Part shown: piece after piece, positions 35,683-46,484 of the stretch
Numbering within the stretch: position 1 is the stretch's first letter
How the letters are laid out: each line of letters begins with the position of its first letter
From: Cephalotus follicularis
Lineage: Eukaryota > Streptophyta > Magnoliopsida > Oxalidales > Cephalotaceae
Direction of reading: 5' to 3'
Length of the DNA: 64,000 nucleotides
Assembly: GCA_001972305.1 (NCBI GenBank)
Contig: BDDD01000120.1
Location: forward strand, 101,505-165,504
Program-made: the position numbers and the translations under genes
Notes under the pieces: model-generated
The model's database searches: none
Told to the model about the DNA's origin: nothing
The model's input: the letters and a program-made list of their open reading frames with translations, nothing else

Positions 35683-36537
35683 TCATCCAGTATCCAATAC
35701 CCATGAAGAACTACTATTCAAAGCTAGATTTAGTTCAATCATGAACATACCTGATGTACTTGCACCATGCAAAACATCAGAAGAGGCTCCAGCACCAGTA
35801 ACTCGACAATCCTTTTTCCAGTGTCCAGTCTTACCGCACTTAAAGCAGGCACCCTCAGCCCCCAACTGCTTCATTTGATTCTTGGCATCGCTCCCACTAG
35901 CTCCAAGCTTCCCCTCCTGGGTTGGGATCTCTGACTTCGTAGAGTCAAGATTGGCCTCTGCCGTTCTCAACATAGAAACAAACTCAGAAAGAGTTACTTC
36001 TATTTCAATCAAGTGAAAATACTCCACAAACTATGAGAACGATCCAGGGAGGGATGTAAGGATAAGATCTATCTGCAGATCATGATCCATGACAAATCCT
36101 AATTGAGTAAGCTGCTCAACCATGTTTATCATCTCCAGTCCATGATCATGGACCGAAGCTCCCTCTGGCATCTGAGCCTTGAAGAGCTTGCGTGAGAGAT
36201 TAAGCCTCTGAGTCCTAGACCCGGCCCCATACATCTCCTCGAGATCAATTAGTATAGCATATAAGGTCTCAATCTTTTCATTCTGACGTTGAAGCTCAGA
36301 TGTCATCCCAAGAAGGGCAAGACATCTAGCATGCTCGTCATCTTCTAGCCATTTGGCTAGTCGATCACTCTCTTCAGGTGTCAGATCTTCACCAAGTGAA
36401 GGAGGCCCCCCAATCATCACATGGGCCATTTTATTGGCCGTAAGGACGATCTTGAGGTTTCAGTGCCAATCGTTGAAGTTGGGCCCCTCAGGTTTGTTTA
36501 TCTCTAGAATGCAGGACATAGCAGATTGTAAAGCCAT
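35683..36537 (-). pseudogene. Copia-C gag and start of protease
   Basis: The start ATG is at 36537-36535. The frame meets a TGA at 36460-36462, then is open over 36031-36429 with copia gag text (DEHARCLALLGMTSELQR, LKIVLTANKMAHVMI). A stop at 36031 follows GSFS. The next piece, 35683-36027, has TLSEFVSMLRTAEANL, an intact knuckle CFKCGKTGHWKKDC, and the protease site WVLDTG. A TGA then stands where a Cys codon is usual. Three simple nonsense changes disable an otherwise continuous gag. Confidence 0.87.
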
Positions 36538-38301
36538 TGTATAGCAACCTAGATAAAGAGATATAAAGTTGAGTCAGCATCTATTCCAGTTTTAATATAT
36601 GACAACCATAACACTTGGTCTTTAGTGCTTATGGTTCCTCCAACTATTCTAATCGTATCCCATACCCCCATATGGAATTCGAGAAGTCCAACTTCCTAGT
36701 GGGGATTGGAATCCATCGCAATCATATTATAGCCTCAGCTAGGGCATGACAAACTATAATATATCCAATGGGTAGGCTTTCTTGCCAATTTGTATCCAAT
36801 ACAATATCCAATCATAGTGTTTGGCCTTAGATTCAATATGGCCTTAGCTAGGGCATGACAAACGATCAGAATCTTGATAAGTCAAGTACCCACAATTTTC
36901 ATTGGAATGCACTAGTTTTAACACCCCCACGTAGGCGTGTCCAAGGTCTAAAACATAGTCACCCTTTGCGGTGCCCAACACCGACGGTTACATAATATCC
37001 CTAAGTCATCAGCCTCAGCTAGGGCATGACAAACCAACAACCCAGGAACACTACTCAACGAAAATTGTGGAAGGCCATGGAGAACCACTCCATGGGTTCC
37101 TAAGTTAAGACTTATTATTAAAGTGAGGGAATTAACGGTCTCAAGTTTTAAATACCAAGCCACGAATTAATTCCTTGGTCGTATTAGCCAATTCCAATTA
37201 ATTACGGCTTAGCATGCAAGACGTGTATCTTATGCACCTTGGGCATATTTCTAAAATATGTCAATGGATTGGCAAGAACATTAGTAGTAGTGACTTGAGC
37301 GCAAAATCACTACTAGGTCTTCCTAGGTGTTAAGATATTAAAAAACTATTTATTACACCAATAACCATGCATACATGGCCTTCAAAAGTCTTGTACTCCA
37401 TTTCTACTTTCCTCCATCTCTCCTTGTAAGGTCTTCTTTTACATGAAAGTACTTTACATTTTGAAAAGAAAATTACATTTAAAAATTACAAGGAGAAATA
37501 ACAAAAGTAAGGAAAAATAAATGGTGCACACAGACACCTTATTACAGACCTTTAAAATAATAAATAAATAGCATCCATCCACACATAGAAAACAATAAAC
37601 TAGGTCAATGTCCTTTTTCGGGCCATCCATTGTGCATAAGACTTATATATAATATCCCATATTATAAAGCACAAATAAAACAAATGCCATAAATAATAAC
37701 GAATTATACAATTTAATTTAAGGATTGTTAACTGATCAAACTCCCACTAAATCAAGCAATTATTTTTGATTTTCTAAGTGCCAAAATGTATAAAATCCAA
37801 TTTTATTAAAAACAATTTTTTTTATAAGACGTCGACGCCTCCCAGTAGGCGTCGACGCATTTCACAAGAACTATTAAAAAAGGCGTCGACGTTTATCAAA
37901 AACATCGACGTGTTTCCTGGTAATAGATGAACAAGACATCGATGTGTTTCAAGTGCATCGACGCGTTTCGCGAGAAGATGAACAAGACATCGACGTCTAT
38001 CAAGAACGTCGACGTCTATAACCCCCTGGGCAGTTTCTGCATTTCAAAAAATGCAGAAAATAATGGTTTAGACTTTGGCATTCCAATCTGGCAATCCAAA
38101 CCGCACTATGCATGTTCCAAACATAATTCTACAAACATTATATCAAAATCAGCAAGTCTTAAACACAATGAAATCCAATTTCATGCAATTTTCACTAAGG
38201 CACTTTGAAAATCTAGTTCAATCAAAAAACACAGCCATTAATTAAACCATTAATCAGTACATCATCTAAGGCATAAATTCAATCAAGGATGATGTGGGAC
38301 T
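36538..38301 (-). other. Copia-C long 5' leader
   Basis: This 1.76-kb region between the primer-binding site and gag has no domain-bearing ORF. It contains three copies of GCTAGGGCATGACAAAC (36738-36754, 36847-36863, 37018-37034). It also has an AT-rich middle and a dense RTCGAC cluster at 37828-38020. Packaging signals would be expected in such a leader, but none can be identified by sequence alone. Confidence 0.7.
37828..38020 (-). repeat. RTCGAC motif cluster in the Copia-C leader
   Basis: About ten words such as AAGACGTCGACGCC, AGGCGTCGACGC and GACATCGACGTC occur within 190 bp. It lies inside the element, outside the LTRs, on the transcribed side of the primer-binding site. Confidence 0.85.
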
Positions 38302-38312
38302 CTCTGATACCA
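38302..38312 (-). other. Copia-C primer-binding site (initiator tRNA-Met)
   Basis: The minus strand reads TGGTATCAGAG one base from the 5' LTR end. Confidence 0.88.
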
Positions 38313-39031
38313 CAGATGGAAACGGATAAACCTGAATCCAGAGCCAAAACCGGACTTAGGCATAAAGGGTGTAGAACAAAACAAAAACATACAGAATGGC
38401 AGCGGAAGAACACCCAATAAAATCTAAAAATAGTCCATAAGGCATGTCCACATACCACATGGATCACCACATCATCACATTAATTGAATTGGTGTCACCA
38501 TAGCAAGCAATGGTGACACAAAGGCATGGCAATAAGAGAAGGACCAAGAGGTATACCAACGGTGTAGGCTCCTTCTTTCTTTGCCACTACACGCTTGAGT
38601 AGATTCCCTATTTAATCTTCTCCAAGTCACTAGAACAACAAGCAATCCAACCAGCATTAACCAAAAACAAAGTGTATGAACTCTCTCTCTCTCACACTAA
38701 GCTTAGAAAAGGTAAATTGATATTGACCAATGAAGTCAAGAATCAATCCACCCTAGATAAGCCCTTGCTTGGTGTATCACAGATGAAGGGAACACACACA
38801 ATCTGCAAAGAGGAATCCGAAATCACATTGCCCATCAAAACTTCTGTTGGCCTTTGCCACCCCGTTAATTACCTTAACATGTGTTATTTCAATGATTAAC
38901 AAACATGTAATACCTGTATGCATAATTCTCTGAACTATCAATTCATATACTCACTTGATTTAATGCCCAAAGTTGTGCAAAGGTTATTTCTGCAGATACA
39001 GGCAAAAACAGCTGACTGCCCAGGTTGGACA

Positions 39032-39622
39032 GCCGACTGTTTTGTTTGAGCAGTCGACTATTTTGATTAAACAGCCGACAGGTTCTTGAAGGAATCCCAT
39101 CAACTGCAGGTACACTCCACACCAGCCGACTGCATCAGTGGAGCAGCCGACTACCAGGACAAAACGGCTGACTGTCAAGGAGGTCCAGTCGACTGTCAAG
39201 TGTGTCAAAATGAGGCAGTAGGTTTTTGAACTCCATACCATCTCAACCAGTCGACTGAAGCAGGACACCAGTCGACTGTCAATATCTCCAGCCGACTGTC
39301 AAGTGTGTCAAATTGAGGTAGTAGGTTTTTGAACTCCATACCACCTCAACCAGCCGACTGAAGCATGACACCAGTCGAATGTCAAGGATCACCAGTCGAC
39401 TGTCAACATCTCCAACCGACTGTCAACAAAATGTGCAATATTTGGTAGTAGCTTTTTGGAAGTCCAATCCACCTCAATCAGCCGACTGGAACAGAGCACC
39501 AGCCGACTGTCAAGCCCCACCAGCCGACTGTCAAGAGGAAGCAGCCGACTGCCTTCATCTAACGACTATATTTGAAAAACGCGCCATCAACTCCAGCTGA
39601 CTGCCCAGAAAATCCAGCCGAC
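39032..39622 (+). repeat. GCCGAC/GTCGAC array upstream of the SIRE-E TATA box
   Basis: By eye I count about 17 exact RYCGAC hexamers (mostly GCCGAC and GTCGAC, within CAGCCGACTG or CCAGTCGACTGTC) in 590 bp, far more than chance. The last site is about 47 bp before the TATA box. The 3' LTR has the same array at about 48320-48910. Confidence 0.88.
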
Positions 39623-39668
39623 TGGATTGTGCCAGACATTCAAAAATAGATCTGTTGGAGCACATGTT

Positions 39669-39675
39669 TATAAAA
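39669..39675 (+). promoter_or_regulatory. TATA box of the SIRE-E 5' LTR
   Basis: TATAAAA in the context GTTTATAAAAAAATGG, just downstream of the RYCGAC array; the same box is at 48959 in the 3' LTR. Confidence 0.65.
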
Positions 39676-40223
39676 AAATGGAGCATTTTTCAAAGTACTT
39701 CATGCAATCAAGTTGAATAATCATTCAAGCCAACTCAAGCAACATTCAAAACACTCTCAACACCAAAAGAGATCATCAAGAAGCAATATCACATATTACA
39801 AAGCCTTCCCTATTTACATTCTCAATTACTAGAAGCTTTGTTAGATTTGAGCTAAATTGTAAACAAATTCGTTGGGAATTTGTAAACCATTCAAACACTT
39901 TCAATTTACGTGTAAACAAGAGAGGTTGTCTCTTGTATTGCTCGGAGGGAGCAATCTTATATTCGCTTGGTTGGAGCGAAAGTCATTGAAGCTCGGTTGG
40001 AGTTTCAAGCTCGGATTGAGGCATAATAGTGAAATACTCAAGGGGAGGCCTTGGGGAGTGGACGTAGGTGGTTTGCCGAACCACTATATATTTGTTTGCA
40101 ACTCTCTCAACCCTACACTCTTTAATTTTCGCTTTTGAGTGATTGTGTTTAAATTGTTTCTAGGATATTTGCTAGTTTATTTTTAAAAGTCTATTCACCC
40201 CCTCCCTCTAGACTTCCTACAAT

Positions 40224-40234
40224 TGGTATCAGAG
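40224..40234 (+). other. SIRE-E primer-binding site (initiator tRNA-Met)
   Basis: TGGTATCAGAG lies two bases after the 5' LTR end. Confidence 0.9.
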
Positions 40235-40465
40235 AGAGGTTGCTCATCTTTTGAAGATTAACATCTTGAGTTAAAGATCATGGCATCCACTAGAATGAAT
40301 AACCAAACTAGAAACCATGATGATGTCCCAAAATTTAAGGTACCATTTTTTAGTGGTGACGATTTTCCCTATTGGAAAAGTCGTATGGAGATTTACCTTA
40401 AGTCTAGAGACTTCAAGAATTGGCTTAGTGTCAAAAATGGTCCTCACATCCCCATGAAAATAAAT

Positions 40466-41493
40466 TGTTGGAATGTATGGCAACCTTTAACTAATTAACT
40501 TGTATGCGGAAATTACAAGTTAAGGAATGAACATAAACAATCATTCAACACACAATCAAATAATAGCAAGTAAAGAGATAGAGTTAGAGAGTGCAAACGG
40601 ATTTTATAGTGGTTCGGCAAATCCGTGCCTACGTCCACTTCCTCAAGACCTCTTGAGTTTCCACTAGAATCCCCTAGCAACCTTTGATTTTCGGCTTACG
40701 GGTGCAAATCAAAGAAACCACCTTACACTTGATTTAACTTCCGGGTGTAAATCAATGAAAAAGCTTACAAGGGTTCACTCCCCTCAAATACAAAGAATGA
40801 TAAAAGTAATTGGTGTTGTGTTTACAATAACCTCTCAATAGGTTGGATATGAAAGTGTAAAGCTTTAGCTTGATGCTCTTTCTCTTTTGTTTGTAGATGT
40901 GCAAGATGAGATATTGAGATAGAATGTTCAAATGTTGTTCCTTTTATTACTTGGTTGTTTGATCTTGTTTCTTGGCTTGTATTTATAGCATTCTTCAGTT
41001 TATAGCCGTTGGTGAAGAGTTATAGCCGTTGGAGAAGTGTTGGAAGTTGTTGCATAAAGAATGGCTCTTAAAAAAACAAGTTCTGACATGTTTCACAGTC
41101 CAAAGCGTCGACGGAGTATACAAAGCGTCGACGGTCTTGTGACCGTTGGGTCTCTCAATTTGAATCTTCAGCTCAAAGCGCAGATGTCAACATGTTGGAG
41201 TCGACTGCCAGACCTAAAGAGTCGACTCTTTACCTTAAGAGTCGACGCTTTAGCCATTTTGTAATTGCCATTTCTTCTCTGTACCAGAAGGTAGACGCTT
41301 TGCACAAAGAGTCGACGCTTTGTACCTCAAAGAGCAAACGCTTTGATCAAAGAGTCGACTCTTTACCCTGTTTTTGTACTTCATTGTTTTTCTTATATCT
41401 TTTCTTGCCCAGAAAGTTTCTTGCACATAAAGTAGCAAAGTTAAATGCAAATTTGTAATCATTAAAACTTAGGATTGAAACTAAAAGTCAACA
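40466..41493 (-). mobile_element. Solo LTR of a SIRE-type element inside SIRE-E gag
   Basis: The insert runs from TGTTGGAATG to AAAGTCAACA with perfect taaat duplications (40461-40465, 41494-41498). On the minus strand it begins TGTTGAC and its first 75 bp resemble the SIRE-A LTR and that at 62978. It contains seven or so GTCGAC words (41100-41365) followed by a TATA box (plus-strand positions 40981-40987). No coding or primer-binding site is present, so it is a single LTR left by recombination between two LTRs. Confidence 0.92.
41100..41365 (-). repeat. GTCGAC cluster in the solo LTR
   Basis: Palindromic words such as AAAGCGTCGACG, AAAGAGTCGACTCTTT and GAGTCGACGCTTT. Reading on the minus strand, the TATA box lies about 115 bp downstream of the last one. 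Confidence 0.85.
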
Positions 41494-42191
41494 TAAATGA
41501 TAAAAATGAATGCGTTGCTAAAACGGAAGACGAATAGGATGATGATGACTTTAAAAAATTGACCATAGATAACAAGGCTCCAAATATTTTGCTTATATCT
41601 TTAGATAAGGCCGAATACAATCTTGTTAGGAGATGCACCTCCGCACATGAAGTGTGAAAATTACTCATCCTCACCCATGAGGGTACCGAGCAAGTTAAAA
41701 ATGCCAAACTTGCTTTGTTAAATAGAGACTATGAATTATTTAAAATGCATCCAAATGAATCTATCAAGAATTTATATAACCGTTTACTTGATATCACTAA
41801 TGCTCTTCTTGGCCTTGGCAAGGTTTTTGGCAAAGATGAACTCGTTAGGAAATTGCTCGGGTGCCTTAATGATGAGTGGGAACCAAAGGTCACGGCAATT
41901 GAAGAGTCGAAGGACCTAAAGGTCATGGAGATCGAAGAACTACTTGGCTCCCTCATGACTTATGAGGTAAAATTGAACAAAAAATCTGCCAACCTTGTGG
42001 AGAAAATGCCTCAAGAAGAAAGGAGAAAGGATATTGCCCTCAAAAGCACTCACAAAGAAAAAATCTCAAGTGATGAGGAGCTAGAAGAAGAAGACTATGT
42101 TCTCTTTGCGAAACGATTCACAAAATTCGCAAAGATGAATAAAGCTAGACGCTTTCAAAAGAAAAACCCCAACAAAGGATAAGGAAGTAAG

Positions 42192-43050
42192 ATGGACCCT
42201 CCTACTTGTTTTGAGTACAACAAACTGGGCCACATCAAAGTGGATTGCCCTCCATTGAAGAAGAAAAAGCTCTTCAAGAAGAAAGCTCTCAAAGCATGGC
42301 ACTTAAGTGATGACGACTCTTCCGATGATGAAGTCACCGAGCAAGTTGCCAACCTTTGCTTCATGGCATCAAGTGACAACGAAGGAAGCGATAATGAGGT
42401 AGACGATTCCTATACCTTTGGTGAATTACAATTTGCCTTTGATGAATTGCTTATAGAATTTAAAAAGAAATTCTCTCAATACTCGTTACTTAAGAAAAAA
42501 TATGGCTAGCATTGAAAATGAAAAGGACTTGCTAGTTATTGAAAATGAGCATTTGAAAAGTGATATTAGTATTTTGGAACATGAGGTTGCTAAAAAGGTT
42601 GATTGTGTAGTTAAACCTACTTCGTGTAATGACATTGATCTAGAGAAGGAAGTAGAATCTCTCAAAGAAAAGAATGTGAACCTAGAAAAATCCTTTAGTA
42701 AATTCAAATTAGGTAGCAAGAAATTAGAGGAAATGCTTGCTAGTCAAAGATCTTACCTTGATAAAAACGGTATAGGCTATGCTCCTTTAGAAGTTAAGGC
42801 AAAATTAAAGAACACTAAAACAAGACCTCGTTGCACATATTGTCACAAGGTAGGACACGTAGTGAGCAAATGTTTTAAAAGGATTACTCATTCTCAATTT
42901 CATGTCCATTCTCATGCTAGACCTTCCACACATCACCACACTTCTACTTTAAGACAAGTATGGGTTCCTAAAGGAACAATAAAACAAAAATGTAACATTA
43001 ATGGACCCAATAAACAATGGGTACCAAGATCAAAATCGTCTAACATTTTT
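42192..43050 (+). pseudogene. SIRE-E nucleocapsid region with two zinc knuckles
   Basis: Segment 42192-42509 opens with CFEYNKLGHIKVDC, a knuckle whose second Cys is Tyr. A Lys-rich stretch and an acidic DDDSSDDE stretch follow, then TFGELQFAFDELL. A short frame change leads to 42502-43050: a coiled-coil-like region (IENEKDLLVIENEHLKSD, LEKEVESLKEKNVNLEKS), KFKLGSKKLEEML, an intact second knuckle CTYCHKVGHVVSKC and the tail RQVWVPKGT. It would bind element RNA. The equivalent SIRE-A region is similarly split. Confidence 0.85.
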
Positions 43051-43054
43051 GTAG

Positions 43055-43411
43055 GTGGAAAGATGTTTGCAAGAAAACCACAAGGAGGAAGAACCATGGT
43101 ACGTGGATAGCGGTTGCTCAAAGCACATGACCGGTGACAAAAGCATCTTCTTTGATCTTAAAGAAGTTGATGGAGGAAAGGTCACCTTTGGAGACAACAA
43201 CAAAGCCAAGATTGTTGGCATTGGCTTAATAGGTAACGAATTCAACATCTTAATTGAAAATGTTTCTTATGTTGTAGGCCTTAAGCATAACTTGATTAGT
43301 GTTAGTCAATTGTGTGATAAGTGATATAAAGTTAATTTTGAATCCTCACTATGTCACATTATTGACACTTGCACCAACGATGTAAAGTTTGTTGGTCATA
43401 GACAAGGAAAT
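43055..43411 (+). pseudogene. SIRE-E protease
   Basis: The frame opens right after a TAG codon (TTTTTGTAG) and reads EEPWYVDSGCSKHMTGD, the copia protease active site. It continues with GGKVTFGDNNKAKIVGIG and LKHNLISVSQLCDK. A single TGA at 43322-43324 interrupts it. Beyond it the same frame continues into the GAG-pre-integrase region. It would process the polyprotein. Confidence 0.88.
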
Positions 43412-43924
43412 GTGTATGTTGTGTATTTAAAAGAAATGTTTTCCAAAAATGTTTGTTTCAATGCTAACACAAATGATAAATGGCTTTGGCATAGACGGTT
43501 GGACCATGCTAGCATGGATGTTCTTGCCAAACTTTCTAGAAAAGATTTAGTCATTGGTTTGCCTAAAATGAAATTTGAAAATGACAAACTTTGTGATGCT
43601 TGTGCACAAGGCAAACAAATTAGAACTTCTTTTAAAGCCAAAAATGTTGTTTCAACTACTCGGATATTACAACTCTTGCACATCGACTTGTTTGGACCAA
43701 CTAGAACTCTAAGTATTGGTGGTAAACAATATGGCCTAGTTATAGTAGATGATTACTCTAGATTTACTTGGGTCATATTTTTAGCTTTAAAGAGTGATGC
43801 TTTAGATTCCTTCTTTAAATCTGGTAGACGTATTCAAAATGAAAAGAGTCTATCTATTGTAAGCATATGTAGTGATCACGGAAAAGAATTTGAAAACCTT
43901 GGTTTTGAAAAATGGTGTTGTTGA
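43412..43924 (+). pseudogene. SIRE-E integrase, N-terminal and first part of core
   Basis: The zinc module (WHRRLDHASMDVLAKLSRKD, CDACAQGKQ) is followed by the first catalytic Asp (LLHIDLFGPTRTLSIGG), VDDYSRFTWVIFL and the second Asp ([11 protein letters not shown]). Just after this the frame ends. Compared with other copia integrases a stretch of roughly 15-20 residues before the catalytic Glu appears deleted, and the frame changes. Confidence 0.88.
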
Positions 43925-45740
43925 AAGGAGGAATAGAACTCCAGAAGAAATGGGGAGAACCATGCTTTGTGAAAATAATTTGCCTAAATATCTTTGGGCC
44001 GAAGCCGTGAACACCGCTTGCTATATAATAAATAGGGCAATGATTCGGTCGATTTTAAAGAAAACCCCATATGAGCTTTTCAATGGTCGAAAACCAAATG
44101 TTAGTCATTTGAGACCTTTTGGTTGCAAGGTTTTTATTTTAAACAATGGGAAAGACAATCTTGGTAAATTCGATGCCAAGAGTGATGAAGGAATATTTTT
44201 AGGTTACTCTTTAAATTCTAAAGCCTATAGAGTATTCAATAAGAGGACTTTAATTATTGAAGAATCTATTCATGTATTGTTTGAAGAGTCTAATAGTGCT
44301 CCGAGAAAGGGAGATGTTGGTAACGATGTAGGTATATTGGACCAAATGGAAGGCTTGGACATCTCCAAAGATGATGTTGAAGTTGACAAAATTAAAGAAG
44401 AAGGTGTAAATAAAGAAGAACTCCAACAAAGTCAAGTCACCAAGGAGCCCATAGCAAGAAGTGAAAGAGAGTATGTCAAATACAACGAGGTAATCGGTAA
44501 TCCTACCGAAGGGGTAAGAACTCGTTCCTCTCTTAGGGAGTATTGTGATAATGTAGCTTTTATTTCAAATTTCGAACCCAAAAATGTTTTTGATGCTCTA
44601 AAACATGATTGTTGGATTGTGGCCATGCAAGAGGAACTAAACAAATTTGACAAGAGTAATGTTTGGTCCCTAGTTCCGAGGCCTACAAATCAATCCATCA
44701 TTGGAACAAAATGGATTTTTCATAACAAAATGGATGAAAATGGGTTGGTTATTAGAAATAAAGCTAGATTAGTTGCACAAGGTTATAGTCAAGAAGAAGG
44801 CATTGACTATGATGAGACATTTGCTCCCGTAGCTAGATTAGAAGCTATTAGATTGTTAATGGCCTTTGCATGTTTTAAAGGTTTTAAATTGCATCAAATG
44901 GATGTCAAAAGTGCATTTTTAAATGGCGTTATAAATGAGGAAGTTTATGTTAAACAACCTCTTGAAAACATACATTTTCCCGATCATGTTTTTAAATTGT
45001 CAAAAGCACTTTGTGGTTTAAATCAAGCACCAAGAGCTTGGTATGAAAGGCTTTCTAAATTTCTCTTGGAAAATGATTTTAAAAGAGGTTTAGTTGACAA
45101 AACTCTTTTTGTAAAAACCAAGCTTAATGACATTTTAATTGTACAAATCTATGTTGATGATATCATTTTCGGTTCTACTAATGATTCTCTCTGTGTTGAG
45201 TTTGCTAACATTATGCAAGGTGAATTCGAGATGAGTATGATGGGTGAACTCAAGCACTTCCCTGGATTTCAAATCTCACAAGGAAATGAAGGCACATTCA
45301 TCAACCAATCCAAATACACAAAAGATCTACTCAAACAATTTGGAATGGAAAACTCAAAGCCCTGCAAGACTCCGATGAGCACTACCACCAAACTCGACAA
45401 AGATGAGAATGGTAAAGAGGTAGATCAAAAACTCTATAGAACCATGATAGGATCTCTTCTTTATCTTACCGCTAGTAGACCGGATATTATGTTTAGTGTA
45501 TGTCTTTGTGCTAGGTTTCAATCTTCACCTAAAGAGACTCACTTAATTGCGGTTAAGCGAATCTTTAGATATCTCGCATATACCCCCTTGCTAGGTCTAT
45601 TTTATTCAAATAATTCTTTGTTTAACTTGCATGCTTTTTCCGATGCCGATTATGGTGGTTGTAAACTTGATAGAAAGAGCACTAGTGGCACTTGCCAGTT
45701 TCTTGGGAATTCTTTAGTATCATGGTTGTCTCAGAAATAG
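43899..45740 (+). pseudogene. SIRE-E integrase C-terminus, reverse transcriptase and RNase H start
   Basis: A long open frame of over 600 residues. It begins with the catalytic Glu region ([19 protein letters not shown]) and the integrase C-terminus ([36 protein letters not shown]). RT follows with [68 protein letters not shown] and an intact [10 protein letters not shown]. RNase H begins with [19 protein letters not shown] and ends at TAG 45738-45740 in place of Gln. RT would copy the RNA; RT itself shows no lesion I can see. Confidence 0.93.
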
Positions 45741-46082
45741 AATAGTGTTGCTCTTTCCACCACTGAAGTCGAATATGTAGCGGCGGGTAGTTATTGCGCA
45801 CAAGCATTGTGGCTAAAGCAACAACTTCATGATTTTGGCATTCGCATTGACAAAGTGTGCATAAAATGTGATAATACTAGTGCAATTAATTTGAGTAAGA
45901 ATCCTGTTCAACACTCTAAGTCAAAACACATTGAAATTAGACATCACTTCCTTAGCGATCATGTTGAAAAAGGTGATATTTTTCCTGAATATATTGACAC
46001 TTTGAATCAAGTCGTAGATATCTTTACCAAGCCTTTGGACAATGAGAGGTTCTGCACTTTGCGAAGGGAGCTAGGTATGTAA
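45741..46082 (+). pseudogene. SIRE-E RNase H C-terminal part
   Basis: It continues in the same frame after the TAG: NSVALSTTEVEYVAA, YCAQALWLKQQL, KCDNTSAINLSKNPVQHS, KSKHIEIRHHFL, DIFTKPL, and ends at a natural stop after RRELGM. One nonsense change is all that separates it from RT. Confidence 0.92.
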
Positions 46083-46315
46083 AATCCCTCTTGAATCCCA
46101 TTATATGCACATTTGTAAATGTTTAGCAGATATTTGTGTGAATTGGTGTGAAAAATGATTTTCAAAAATTATCATGCATTCAACATTGAGTTTTTAACTC
46201 AATTTCATCAAATTGCTCATGTACCTCAGTCACTATTAGTCCGTAATAGCTGGCTAAAAGTTCGCGAATCAAAGGGATTGGCTATTTTCTGCAATTTTCC
46301 AAGTTTTGCAGAAAC

Positions 46316-46363
46316 CAGCCGACTGGACTCATTGTCCAGTCGACTGCATAACATTCTAGCCGA
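46316..46363 (+). repeat. Three CAGCCGACTG-like motifs between pol and the third ORF
   Basis: CAGCCGACTG, CCAGTCGACTG and TAGCCGACTG occur within 48 bp, the same words that make up the LTR promoter array. They sit about 120-170 bp before the third ORF's ATG. They are followed by a pyrimidine-rich, gene-leader-like stretch containing AAAACCCTAACTCTC. Confidence 0.85.
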
Positions 46364-46484
46364 CTGGGGAGGTGCGGGAATCAGGTTTATTAAACCCGAT
46401 TTTCCCCTCTTCTCTCATAACCTCTCTTTACAAAATCTGCCAAAAACCCTAACTCTCTCTACAAACAAGCTGCAACCGATTCCA

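Larger units (their letters stand above)
38845..40221 (+). repeat. SIRE-E 5' LTR (1377 bp)
   Basis: It contains an array of CAGCCGACTG/CAGTCGACTG words (39032-39622), partly organised as a tandem repeat of about 103 bp (phrase TGTGTCAAAATGAGG at 39201 and its variant at 39304). A TATA box at 39669 follows, then an AC-rich presumed leader and the end GACTTCCTACA. Confidence 0.93.
40280..42182 (+). pseudogene. SIRE-E gag, interrupted by a solo LTR
   Basis: The start at 40280 gives VPKFKVPFFSGDDFPYWKSRM, the copia gag N-terminus, up to the insertion at 40466. After the solo LTR the gag frame resumes at 41499. Two stops (near 41537 and 41657) interrupt it before the open part 41715-42182 (NRDYELFKMHPNESIKNLY, DEWEPKVTAIEESKDL, EELLGSLMTYE, acidic VLFAKRFTKFAKM). 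It would form the particle shell. Confidence 0.88.

Noticed and set aside
46155..46484. N-terminal extension of the SIRE-E third ORF
   Set aside because: The frame is open but covers the CCGACTG motifs and a pyrimidine-rich leader; the ATG at 46485 with a basic start is more plausible.
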